From contig JAFSZU010000184.1 of assembly GCA_017455585.1 (NCBI GenBank), positions 1-37,780 of the forward strand: a DNA stretch of 37,780 nt, in the 5' to 3' direction. A model generated the notes under the pieces. That model ran no database searches. It was not told the origin of the DNA and was given only the letters and a program-made list of their open reading frames with translations. Both the position numbers and the translations under genes were made by a program. The DNA is from Bacteroidaceae bacterium. GTDB taxonomy: Bacteria; Bacteroidota; Bacteroidia; Bacteroidales; Bacteroidaceae. Each line of letters opens with the position of its first letter. The first letter of the stretch is position 1. This document shows positions 1 to 10,259 of this stretch, one piece after another.

Positions 1-188
1 AAACGGTTCAGTCCGTTCTCTGTGCCAATCCAGATGTAGCCAGCTTTATCCTGACAGATGCTCGTGATATTCGTATTCGACAGCTTGTCGCTGGAAAAGA
101 ACAGTCCGCCTTGCGCCCATGCGCAAAGGCGGCAAACCCACAGAACGAGCAAAAATGCGAATACTCTCTTCATGCGTTCAGTCATCAT
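1..188 (-). CDS. Hybrid two-component sensor (HTCS), N-terminal fragment
   Basis: The minus strand reads a signal peptide (start MKRVFAFLLVLWVCRLCAWA) and then the first blade of a two-component-regulator propeller: SDKLSNTNITSICQDKAGYI followed by WIGTENGLNRF. This is the usual N-terminus of Bacteroidetes hybrid sensor/regulators, whose periplasmic propeller senses glycan pieces and whose cytoplasmic end carries kinase, receiver and AraC domains. Only about 60 residues are inside the window; the rest lies to the left. Three in-frame ATG codons (188, 185, 173) can start it. The one at 173 gives the most usual signal peptide, while 188 gives the longest product. It begins 33 bases beyond the truncated toxin gene, so its normal promoter region may have been replaced. 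The family is clear; the ligand cannot be told from this piece. Confidence 0.85.
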   Translation of the reverse strand, partial: MMTERMKRVFAFLLVLWVCRLCAWAQGGLFFSSDKLSNTNITSICQDKAGYIWIGTENGLNR

Positions 189-220
189 TTCTTTAACATC
201 TTTCATTCATATGCCTGCTG

Positions 221-502
221 TCAGCTTGCACAAGAGAGTTGCTTGACATTCAAGAAGTAGTCACGGCTCAACGCCAAGTCTATATCCTCACTGAATCTGT
301 TGATGATGTCCCAGCCTTTACCCAGACTTGTGCCACCTTTGAACAACAGATACTCGGACACGCTGGTGTGAAACAGCGCATACAATACTGTTGTTACCCA
401 CCAGTCCTTCTCTGCGGCAGCTTCATCAAATTGCCGTGCCTCAACTACACCTTGTATCATAGCTTTTCGCTCTTCGAGCGAGAAACCTATCCATTTGCTC
501 AT
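221..502 (-). pseudogene. Truncated AbiEii/AbiGii-type nucleotidyltransferase toxin
   Basis: The minus-strand reading frame from the ATG at 502 (MSKWIGFSLEERK...) contains EKDWWVT, then LLFKGGTSLGKGW and FSEDIDLAL. These are the N-terminal landmarks of the AbiEii/AbiGii nucleotidyltransferase toxin family, including the GG(T)S and DxD-like catalytic region. Family members are usually around 250-300 residues. This frame has only 93 and ends in LNVKQLSCAS, which does not look like the family. About two thirds of the protein is therefore missing, with the break near 240-245. No partner antitoxin gene is visible. The frame is open upstream to 559 (GEKRWDEIQRNKA), which may be the tail of a lost upstream gene. 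It is almost certainly inactive. Confidence 0.75.
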
Positions 503-548
503 TGCCTTATTCCTTTGGATTTCATCCCACCTTTTCTCGCCATGGCAG

Positions 549-801
549 AGTCGAAGCAAGCTCCGATATTTACAAGCAAGCTACGCTGTTTGTTCCCGCT
601 GGCTGCAAACTCGCCTACGCTACCGCTGAGGGTTGGAGGAATTTCATGACGATTGAGGAGTTTGATGCCACTGACGTTCAGAGCATTGCCTTGGGCGAGG
701 AGAAGGAGAAGAAAGCTCCTGTCTATGATCTTAGTGGCAGGAAACTGAAGGAGCCTCATAAGGGAATCAGTATCATCGGAGGCCGGAAAGTTCTCAGATA
801 A
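549..801 (+). pseudogene. C-terminal remnant of a BspA-like leucine-rich-repeat surface protein
   Basis: The plus strand encodes ASSDIYKQATLFVPAGCKLA and then TAEGWRNFMTIEEFDA, the last LRR_5/BspA-type repeat. It ends with PVYDLSGRKLKEPHKG and ISIIGGRKVLR, the C-terminal tail found on many Prevotella and Bacteroides secreted proteins. Everything before this, including the signal peptide and the repeat array, is missing. Sequence directly upstream belongs to the oppositely oriented toxin remnant. A terminator-like hairpin follows the stop codon, so the original 3' end seems intact. This is best read as the 3' end of a gene cut off by a rearrangement. An open frame runs back to 502, but residues before about 549 have no LRR character. 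Confidence 0.7.
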
Positions 802-813
802 AGCATTTTCTTC

Positions 814-853
814 GAGGCGGTGTCAAAATGAACGACACAGCCTCCTTTTTTTC
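814..853 (+). terminator. Rho-independent terminator after the BspA remnant
   Basis: GAGGCGGTGTC and GACACAGCCTC form an 11-bp stem with one mismatch around a 9-base loop, followed by a run of seven T. It lies 13 bases after the stop codon of the LRR remnant. Confidence 0.75.
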
Positions 854-937
854 TCACTACAAATTAGGTAATCGTTCATAAAAAAGAAAGTTCCACAGCC
901 TCTTACGGAAAGGATGGGTTCAGCACCTTATGCAAGA

Positions 938-1318
938 TTAGGTTGTTCCGTCAGTGGTGGATGTTCTTGGTCGCATGAGGGTAATAAGGGGTCGTAGGGC
1001 AGCCTTGGGGACGTGGATGCTTATTCGTGAACCTGCATCGTCGTTGAGGTATAGTGTTTCTTTTATGGTGCTGATGCGGAAAATGCGGCGGGTGTTGACG
1101 ATGTGTTTACGGCCCAGGCGCACGACGTAATTGGCAGGCTCGCCGGCGTCCAGGATGGCAGCCTGTATCCGTGAGAGGCCGAATGGCACCATGAATGGCT
1201 TGTCTGCATAGTAATAGACGTGTGTATAGTGGTCATCTGCCTGAAAGTAAACCACTTTATTCAGGTCCAGCACATAGAGTTCATCATGTGCAGCAATGCA
1301 AATCCGGCTGTTGTCCAT
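938..1318 (-). CDS. Stand-alone LytTR-family DNA-binding regulator
   Basis: The 126-residue product is essentially one LytTR domain. It opens with a short beta-strand (ICIAAHDELYVLDLNKVVYF), continues with QADDHYTHVYY, which is the DNA-contacting loop, and then NYVVRLGRKHIVNTRRI and LYLNDDAGSRISIHVPKAAL. There is no receiver domain, so it is a small regulator rather than a full response regulator. The ATG at 1318 is the only reasonable start, because an in-frame stop lies about 30 codons upstream. A -7 box (TACTTTTG) lies at 1645-1652 on this strand, leaving a leader of roughly 320 bases. Lone LytTR proteins of this type are common in Prevotella and Bacteroides. Its targets cannot be inferred. 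Confidence 0.85.
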   Translation of the reverse strand: MDNSRICIAAHDELYVLDLNKVVYFQADDHYTHVYYYADKPFMVPFGLSRIQAAILDAGEPANYVVRLGRKHIVNTRRIFRISTIKETLYLNDDAGSRISIHVPKAALRPLITLMRPRTSTTDGTT

Positions 1319-1622
1319 TTCTGTCTGCAGTCCGCATGGCTCTCCAGTCCCATAAGAGCAATTGTTGGTAGATGTAAAAGGCGTGGAACTGATTGTTCAC
1401 ATCCTTAATCCAAGGTCCTGAGAAAACCTTCACAAACAGATGATCTGACAGCAGCCCACGCGTACACGTGAGAACCATCATGTAGTGTCTCTGCTTTGTA
1501 ATCTTTGAATTTCTCAGGTTCTGGATTGACAAAGACGCACATAACGCCTCTTTTATCGATAAAGGCCTGGCCGCTGCCAGGTGAATCATTCCTTTGAACT
1601 CTCCTGAATCAGGATATCATGG
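1284..1622 (-). other. Long leader or decayed coding region upstream of the LytTR gene
   Basis: This stretch between the minus-strand promoter at 1645 and the LytTR gene reads protein-like in two different frames. One frame gives IDKRGVMCVFVNPEPEKF followed by DYKAETLHDGSHVYAWAA, closed by a stop near 1411. Another frame reads SDHLFVKVFSGPWIKDVNNQ and FHAFYIYQQLLLWDW, and runs past the LytTR start to 1284. Neither has a convincing start or a family I recognise. It may be a gene broken by one frameshift, or a long 5' leader. Confidence 0.3.
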
Positions 1623-1644
1623 CTCTGCAGGAAGATGTGCGTCG

Positions 1645-1652
1645 CAAAAGTA
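1645..1652 (-). promoter_or_regulatory. Promoter -7 box for the LytTR gene
   Basis: TACTTTTG on the minus strand matches the Bacteroidetes TAnnTTTG box. No clear TTTG -33 element is seen at the ideal spacing. Confidence 0.55.
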
Positions 1653-1746
1653 ATGCATTTTGCAGAAACCACCAAGGAAAAGCGTGCAATTTTGCTCTTT
1701 ATCAAAAAAAAACTGCAATAAACGGTGCTTGATTCAAATATTTGCG

Positions 1747-1754
1747 TACCTTTG
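1747..1754 (+). promoter_or_regulatory. Promoter -7 box for the sulfatase gene
   Basis: TACCTTTG, a perfect TAnnTTTG box, lies 84 bases before the ATG of the sulfatase-rhaD-GH97 run. A CTTG at 1728-1731 is the only -33 candidate and is closer than usual. Confidence 0.65.
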
Positions 1755-1837
1755 TCAACCCATTTGATTCAGTTGCGTCCTATTGATTAACAGCCCCTCT
1801 CCTTCAGTGAGCACGGAATCCGTTGATTAGCCGATAT

Positions 1838-3634
1838 ATGATACAACGTTTTTTATTTCTTTTAAAGACTTATGCGCTGACGGTATTGTTCTTCCTGCTC
1901 GCCAAGGTGGCGTTCTTTGTCTGCAATGCTGCTGGACACGATGCCTCGGTGGGGGATGTGCCGGGCGTGCTGGCACACGGTCTGACGCTCGACCTGAGCA
2001 CAGCCCTCTATGTACTGTCGGTGCCCCTGTTGTGTGCATGGGCGTCGGTCTATGCTGGCTGGCCGAAGTGGCTTCGCTGGATGCTTCACATCTGGTTCTT
2101 GGCGGTATCACTGGCCCTGTCCCTGGCCTTTGTGGCCGATACCAGTCTCTATCCTTTCTGGCAGTTCAAGCTCGATGCCTCCTGTCTGCAATATCTTGAC
2201 ACACCGGCGGATGCGATGGCATCGGTCTCCACGGCTTATCTCATTGTCAGGCTTGCTCTCATCATTCTGCTCACCGTTGTCTTCTTCCTGTCCTATACCC
2301 GTCCCCGCCTGAATCTGAAGGCCGGTCGCCGCCGTTGGGCAGAGACCGTCGCTATGCTCGTCTTCGTTCCCCTGTTTATTATCGGCATCCGTGGCGGCAT
2401 CGGCGAGAGCACCACCAATATCGGGCAGGTCTATTTCTCCCAGAACCAGTTCCTGAACCATGCTGCCGTGAATCCCGTCTTCAGCTTTCTCTCCTCGTTC
2501 GAGAGTACGGCACGCGAGGTGACAGAGTATCCCTTCTACACATCCGAGGAACTGGCCAGGCACACGGCAGACCTCTATCCCCGCTCCGGCATCAGCCGTG
2601 ACACGCTGCTCACGACTCAACGCCCCAACGTTGTCATCATCCTGATGGAAAGTTGCGGCAAGATGTTTCTGGATGTCATGCCACACCTGCGGCGTGCCGC
2701 TGGCGAGGGTGTGGACTTCACCAACTGCTACGGTAACAGCTACCGCACCGACCGCGGCACGCTCAGCACACTCAGCGGCTACCTTTCCTTCCCGACGATG
2801 TCTGTGATGAAGATGTCTGACAAGGTGGAACATCTTCCCGCCATCGCCCGTAGCCTCCAACACGAGGGCTACACCACGGAATATCTCTATGGCGGCGACA
2901 TCAACTTCACGAAGATGCGTGGCTACCTCATCAGCACCGGCTTCCAGACCCTGTGCTGGCAACAGGACTTCCCCCCCGACGAGCAGAACACTGCCAAGTG
3001 GGGTGTGCGAGACGACATCACCTTCCAAACCCTCAGCCAGATGATCCTCAGCCACCGCGACAGCCGCCCCTTCTTCATTGGCTACTCCACCCTCAGCAGC
3101 CACGAGCCGTGGGACGTGCCCCTGAACAAGTATGTCGATAAGGAGCACAATGGCTTTGCCTATCTGGACCAGTGCATCGGTGCCTTCCTCGATGAGATGC
3201 AGCGTTCCCCTGCGTGGGATCATCTGCTGATTATCTTTGTGCCCGACCACAGCATCGACTTCCGCGAGTTCACCGAGCAGCACCCCGACCGCAACCGCAT
3301 CCCCATGATATGGACGGGCGGAGCCGTCAGGGCACCACAGCAGATAGACCGCATTTGCAACCAGAGCGACTTGGCTGCTACGCTCTTGGGGCAGATGGGC
3401 CTTGACCACAGCGACTTCCTCTTCAGCCGTGACATCACTGCCGATAGCTACCGCTACCCCTTTGCTGTCCACATGTTCAACAACGGCATATCCATGACAG
3501 ACAGCACCGGCTTCATGCTTTATGACCTGACGGCAGAGCGCATCACCGCCGGCACCTCGCCCGATGCCGACCGCATGGCAGCTACCGCCAAGGCCGTCCT
3601 GCAACTGGCTGCAGAAGACTTGAGTAAGAAATAA
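1838..3634 (+). CDS. LtaS-like membrane sulfatase/phosphoglycerol transferase family protein
   Basis: The 598-residue product has about five hydrophobic segments in the first 200 residues and then a large sulfatase-fold domain outside the membrane. The fold is shown by NVVIILMESCGK (metal ligand E271), YRTDRGT (catalytic threonine T304) and VPDHS (D470 and H471). A catalytic threonine instead of Cys/Ser in a CxPxR motif puts it with LTA synthase, MdoB and lipid-A phosphoethanolamine transferase enzymes rather than true sulfatases. The likely role is moving a phospho-alcohol group from a lipid to an envelope glycan or lipid; the acceptor is unknown. The ATG at 1838 was chosen. An in-frame TTG at 1823 would add five residues. 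It leads a run with rhaD, which starts 29 bases after its stop. Confidence 0.85.
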   Translation: MIQRFLFLLKTYALTVLFFLLAKVAFFVCNAAGHDASVGDVPGVLAHGLTLDLSTALYVLSVPLLCAWASVYAGWPKWLRWMLHIWFLAVSLALSLAFVADTSLYPFWQFKLDASCLQYLDTPADAMASVSTAYLIVRLALIILLTVVFFLSYTRPRLNLKAGRRRWAETVAMLVFVPLFIIGIRGGIGESTTNIGQVYFSQNQFLNHAAVNPVFSFLSSFESTAREVTEYPFYTSEELARHTADLYPRSGISRDTLLTTQRPNVVIILMESCGKMFLDVMPHLRRAAGEGVDFTNCYGNSYRTDRGTLSTLSGYLSFPTMSVMKMSDKVEHLPAIARSLQHEGYTTEYLYGGDINFTKMRGYLISTGFQTLCWQQDFPPDEQNTAKWGVRDDITFQTLSQMILSHRDSRPFFIGYSTLSSHEPWDVPLNKYVDKEHNGFAYLDQCIGAFLDEMQRSPAWDHLLIIFVPDHSIDFREFTEQHPDRNRIPMIWTGGAVRAPQQIDRICNQSDLAATLLGQMGLDHSDFLFSRDITADSYRYPFAVHMFNNGISMTDSTGFMLYDLTAERITAGTSPDADRMAATAKAVLQLAAEDLSKK

Positions 3635-3663
3635 ACAAACAACTTCATATAACACATTGATCT

Positions 3664-6800
<3,137 letters not shown>

Positions 6801-6847
6801 CACAGGCAGACAGTTCTTATCACAGACGTGGCGAAAAACACGTCCAT

Positions 6848-6887
6848 ACGCAACGGGCTTCACGTGCGCACGTGAAGCCCGTTGCGT
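6848..6887. terminator. 40-base perfect palindrome between convergent genes
   Basis: Bases 6848-6887 are fully self-complementary with no loop; the centre is CACGTGCGCACGTG. It lies between the convergent ends of the GH97 gene (6800) and argE (6904), so it probably serves as a two-way terminator, though it lacks a T run. A third, imperfect half copy follows at 6891-6907 and contains the argE stop codon. Confidence 0.7.
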
Positions 6888-6903
6888 GTGCTCGTGAAGC
6901 CCG

Positions 6904-8103
6904 TTACAAGCGCACGTGTTTCAGGAGCTGAATATAATCGTCGATGGCGGCGTGCAGTTCCGGGATGCGGATATACTCGTCGGCCGTGTGACTGCGGGCA
7001 CTCTGTCCGGGGCCCATCTTCAGGGACGGCCAGTGCATCAAGGCTTGATCAGAGAGTGTCGGCGAGCCAAAGGGCTGACGGGGCAGACCGTCCACGGTGG
7101 GTCCTAATGCCAGGATGCTTTGCACCAACGGATGCCCGGGTTCAATGCGTGATGAGCCGAGCCGAAAACTGCGGACACGGACGTCACTCTGGACGTGAGC
7201 CTGTACCGTCTCGAATAGCTCCTGGTTGGTGTAGCAGTCATTGCTGCGGACGTCCACGGTGAAGGTGCAGCTGTCTGGAATTACGTTGTGCTGGGTGCCA
7301 GCCTGTATGATGGTGGCTGTCATCTTGACAGGTCCCAGCAGCGGCGACACCTTGGGGAACTGATAGTTGCGAATCCAGTTGATGTCATCGATAGCATGAT
7401 AAAGTGCATTGTCCCCCTCGTTGCGCGCAGCATGTCCGGCGCGGCCGTGGGCGGTAATGTCCAGTACCATCAGACCTTTCTCAGCAATGGCGGGTTGCAT
7501 CCCGGTTGGCTCGCCCACCAGTGCCACGTCAATCTTCGGTAGCAGGGGAAGGACACGTTCAATACCGTCGCGCCCCGACACCTCCTCCTCGGCAGAAGCA
7601 AGGAGGATGAGGTTGAGGTTTCTTGAATGGTCAAGCGTCCCGTTGGGCCGAGCGGGGGGGTGAGGGTTGAGGGTTGAGGGTTTTCCTTCGGCGCGCTCGG
7701 AAATAGAACCAGAATCTTGAATCTTGAAACCTGAAACCTGAGACTTCACCACGTGGCAGAAGGCAGCGGTGAGGGCGACGAGGGAGGCACCGTCGTCGTT
7801 GCTGCCCAGTCCATAGAGGCGGTCGCCCTCGATGGTAGGTGTGAGCGGGTCGCGTGTCCAGCCGTCAACGGCCTTGACGGTGTCCAGATGGGCGTTGAGC
7901 AGGAGGGTGGGCCTGTGCTCGTCATAGTCGGGAGCCATGACCCAGACGTTATTGGCCTCGCGGCAGGGCGTGAAGCCTTTTGCGGCGAGGTAGTCGGCAT
8001 AAAGGGTGGCGGCCTCAGCCTCGTTGCGGCTGGTGCGCGGTGTGGCGATGAGCCGTTTCAGCAGCTCCACCGCCTCGGATGTCAGTTGTTCTATTGCAAT
8101 CAT
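6904..8103 (-). CDS. argE: ArgE/DapE-type M20 deacylase (N-acyl-ornithine/citrulline deacylase)
   Basis: This 399-residue M20 metallopeptidase removes the acyl group from an arginine intermediate; in Bacteroidetes this is N-succinyl or N-acetyl ornithine/citrulline. It shows NAHLDTV (H72, D74), GSNDDGASL (bridging Asp near 103), ASAEEEVSGRDG (general base and ligand, E172/E173), VGEPTG and the final SHTADEY. argH lies elsewhere in the window, which supports the arginine role. Family length is about 355-360. The excess is a segment at residues 120-161, written from short repeats. The frame is open further upstream, but ATG 8103 starts the conserved part and lies only six bases after the -7 box, so the mRNA is probably leaderless. 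Confidence 0.85.
   Translation of the reverse strand: MIAIEQLTSEAVELLKRLIATPRTSRNEAEAATLYADYLAAKGFTPCREANNVWVMAPDYDEHRPTLLLNAHLDTVKAVDGWTRDPLTPTIEGDRLYGLGSNDDGASLVALTAAFCHVVKSQVSGFKIQDSGSISERAEGKPSTLNPHPPARPNGTLDHSRNLNLILLASAEEEVSGRDGIERVLPLLPKIDVALVGEPTGMQPAIAEKGLMVLDITAHGRAGHAARNEGDNALYHAIDDINWIRNYQFPKVSPLLGPVKMTATIIQAGTQHNVIPDSCTFTVDVRSNDCYTNQELFETVQAHVQSDVRVRSFRLGSSRIEPGHPLVQSILALGPTVDGLPRQPFGSPTLSDQALMHWPSLKMGPGQSARSHTADEYIRIPELHAAIDDYIQLLKHVRL
7621..7746 (-). repeat. Heptamer repeat insert inside argE
   Basis: On the coding strand this reads AGGTTTC twice, AAGATTC twice, a spacer, then AACCCTC three times, all with period 7. It is translated as SQVSGFKIQDSGSISE, a spacer and STLNPHPPARPNG, between CHVVK and RNLNLILLAS. 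Standard M20 proteins have only a short turn here. Confidence 0.8.
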
Positions 8104-8108
8104 GGCGA

Positions 8109-8116
8109 CAAAGGTA
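8109..8116 (-). promoter_or_regulatory. Promoter -7 box for argE, near-leaderless
   Basis: TACCTTTG on the minus strand ends six bases before the argE ATG (8103). With normal spacing, transcription would start at or next to the start codon. Confidence 0.6.
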
Positions 8117-8283
8117 CGGACAAAAATCGAGAAAGTGAGCGTTCGAGCCAAAAAAATTAGATGATGCAACCAGATTCATCGTCTGGAGAGACGTGAGGAA
8201 TGTTCTGGCATGATGTAAAGCAATAATTTATGCGGCAAGGTGAAATTCTTGCTTCTTTGCACACTTGGGAACAAATTTTTTTG

Positions 8284-8291
8284 TACCTTTG
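8284..8291 (+). promoter_or_regulatory. Promoter -7 box for the aspC-purH-mre run
   Basis: TACCTTTG lies 22 bases before the aminotransferase ATG. An ACTTGG around 8263 is a weak -33 candidate. Confidence 0.65.
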
Positions 8292-8313
8292 CGCCCACAT
8301 AATAAGTACATAT

Positions 8314-9507
8314 ATGAACACACTCTCAGACCGCTTAAACCGTCTCGCCCCCTCGGCCACGCTGGCCATGTCACAGCGCAGCAGTGAGCTGAAAGCTCAG
8401 GGCGTAGATGTCATCAACATGAGTGTCGGCGAACCCGACTTCAACACCCCCGACCACATCAAGGCCGCCGCCATCCGCGCCGTGGAGGAGAACTACTCGC
8501 GCTACTCGCCCGTGCCGGGCTATCCCGCCTTGCGCCAGGCCATTGTCGATAAGCTGCGCAACGAGAACGGCCTCGACTACACGCCCGCCCAGATCCTGTG
8601 CTCCAACGGTGCCAAGCAGAGCGTCTGCAACGCCGTCATGGCACTGGTCAACGCCGGCGACGAGGTCATCATCCCCGCTCCCTACTGGGTCAGCTACCCG
8701 CAGATGGTGCTGTTGGCCGAGGGCACGCCTGTCTATATCGACGCCCCCATCGAGCAGGACTTCAAGATCACACCCGCGCAGCTGGAGGCCGCCATCACTC
8801 CCAAGACCCGCGCCCTCATCCTGTGCTCCCCCAGCAACCCCACCGGCTCTGTCTATAGCAAGGAAGAACTGCGCGGCCTGGCCGACGTGCTGGCTCGCCA
8901 TGAGCGCGTGATGGTGCTGGCCGACGAGATCTACGAGCACATCAACTATGTGGGCCGCCATGAGAGCATCGCCCAGTTCCCCGAGATCCGCGACCGCGTG
9001 GTCATCATCAACGGCGTCAGCAAGGCCTACGCCATGACGGGCTGGCGCATCGGCTTCATCGCCGCCCCCGAATGGGTGGTCAAGGGCTGCAACAAGCTGC
9101 AAGGGCAATATACCAGCGGCCCGTGCTCGGTGAGCCAGAAGGCCGCCGAGGTAGCCTACACCGGCTCCCAGCAGTGTGTGGAGGACATGCGGCAGGCCTT
9201 CGAGCGTCGCAAGAACCTCATTGTGCGGCTGGCCAAGGAGATATCCGGCCTGGAGGTCAACGACCCGCAGGGTGCCTTCTACCTCTTCCCCAAGTGCAGC
9301 AGCTACTTCGGCAAGGCCGACGGCGACCGCGTCATCAACAATAGCACCGATCTGGCCATGTACCTCCTCGAAGTGGGACATGTCGCCACCGTGGGCGGCG
9401 ATGCCTTCGGCAGCCCCGAGTGCTTCCGCATGAGCTATGCCACCAGCGACGAGAACATCGTGGAGGCCATGCACCGTATCAAAGAAACTTTAACAAGATT
9501 GAAATAA
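8314..9507 (+). CDS. aspC: PLP-dependent class I aminotransferase (aspartate aminotransferase-like)
   Basis: The 397-residue fold-type I aminotransferase probably exchanges amino groups between aspartate and 2-oxoglutarate. It has VGEPDFNTPDHI near the N-terminus, the substrate/PLP residues in PAPYWVSYP, CSPSNPTGSVYS, LADEIYEHI, the PLP lysine K237 in NGVSKAYAMTGWRIGF, and the carboxylate-binding arginine in CFRMSYATS. Length and motifs fit subgroup I-gamma AspC enzymes. The frame is open back to 8230, but ATG 8314 begins the conserved region and lies just downstream of the promoter box. Its stop overlaps the purH ATG by one base (TAATG), so the two are translated together. Exact substrate range is not shown by sequence. 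Confidence 0.9.
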   Translation: MNTLSDRLNRLAPSATLAMSQRSSELKAQGVDVINMSVGEPDFNTPDHIKAAAIRAVEENYSRYSPVPGYPALRQAIVDKLRNENGLDYTPAQILCSNGAKQSVCNAVMALVNAGDEVIIPAPYWVSYPQMVLLAEGTPVYIDAPIEQDFKITPAQLEAAITPKTRALILCSPSNPTGSVYSKEELRGLADVLARHERVMVLADEIYEHINYVGRHESIAQFPEIRDRVVIINGVSKAYAMTGWRIGFIAAPEWVVKGCNKLQGQYTSGPCSVSQKAAEVAYTGSQQCVEDMRQAFERRKNLIVRLAKEISGLEVNDPQGAFYLFPKCSSYFGKADGDRVINNSTDLAMYLLEVGHVATVGGDAFGSPECFRMSYATSDENIVEAMHRIKETLTRLK

Positions 9508-10145
9508 TGGATCAGAAAAAGATAACTACCGCCCTCATCTCTGTCTTCCACAAGGACGGGTTAGAGGACATTCTCAAGAAACTGCACGACGAGGGCGTGC
9601 GCTTCCTCAGCACCGGCGGCACACAAGCCTTCATCGAGAGCCTGGGCTATCCCTGCCAGAAGGTGGAGGACGTGACCACCTACCCCAGCATCCTCGGTGG
9701 CCGCGTCAAGACCCTGCATCCCAAGGTCTTCGGCGGCATCCTCGGACGCCGTGAACTGGAGGGCGACCGCCAGCAGATGGCACAGTATGAGATACCGGAG
9801 ATAGACCTTGTCATCGTGGATCTCTACCCCTTCGAGCAGACTGTGGCCAGCGGTGCCGGCGAGGCCGACATCATCGAGAAGATAGATATCGGCGGCATCA
9901 GCCTCATCCGTGCCGGTGCCAAGAACTTCAACGACGTGGTCATCATCCCGTCCAAGGAGCAGTACAAACCCCTGCTGGACATCCTCAACGCCCAGGGCGC
10001 ACAGACCACGCTGGCACAGCGCCGCGCCTTTGCCACCGCCGCCTTCGGCGTGAGCAGCCACTATGACACCGCCATACATGGGTGGTTTGGGAGCCTCACC
10101 CCCAACCCCTCTCCGAATGGAGAGGGGAGTAGAATCTCTCTGTAA
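9507..10145 (+). CDS. purH: PurH, IMP-cyclohydrolase domain only (truncated)
   Basis: This encodes 212 residues, against about 507 for the usual bifunctional enzyme. The MGS-like IMP cyclohydrolase domain is complete: LISVFHKDGL, FLSTGGTQAF, the active-site run GGRVKTLHPKVFGG (K68), DLVIVDLYPFE, DIGGISLIRAGAKN and VSSHYDTAI. After HGWFG the frame enters a REP-like element (SLTPNPSPNGEGS) and stops at RISL. The whole AICAR transformylase domain, including its Lys-His catalytic region, is absent. mreB follows directly, as it follows full-length purH in relatives. The remaining domain could still close FAICAR to IMP if a separate transformylase exists elsewhere. Otherwise this is a loss-of-function deletion or an assembly collapse between the repeats. 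Confidence 0.85.
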   Translation: MDQKKITTALISVFHKDGLEDILKKLHDEGVRFLSTGGTQAFIESLGYPCQKVEDVTTYPSILGGRVKTLHPKVFGGILGRRELEGDRQQMAQYEIPEIDLVIVDLYPFEQTVASGAGEADIIEKIDIGGISLIRAGAKNFNDVVIIPSKEQYKPLLDILNAQGAQTTLAQRRAFATAAFGVSSHYDTAIHGWFGSLTPNPSPNGEGSRISL

Positions 10146-10239
10146 GCTTAGTGTATTTCACATTATTATATATGCGAACCCTCATCTCTCAATAAGTAAC
10201 CACTCCCCTCTCCATTCGGAGAGGGGTTGGGGGTGAGGC
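10093..10239. repeat. Inverted pair of REP-like elements between purH and mreB
   Basis: A 38-base element at 10093-10130 recurs as a perfect inverted copy at 10202-10239. Each copy contains its own hairpin, CCCCTCTCC-gaat-GGAGAGGGG. The left copy supplies the last codons of purH; the right copy lies 20 bases before the mreB ATG. The arrangement resembles paired REP (BIME) elements. Confidence 0.92.
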
Positions 10240-10259
10240 TTTTATCTACGAAGACAACT

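Noticed and set aside
1319..1640. Riboswitch in the LytTR leader
   Set aside because: No conserved riboswitch core or matching terminator/antiterminator pair was seen; the region reads more like broken coding sequence.
2108..3655. 515-codon minus-strand frame opposite the sulfatase gene
   Set aside because: It is a mirror frame of a GC-rich gene. The plus frame has clear sulfatase-fold motifs, while the minus frame has no recognisable domain.
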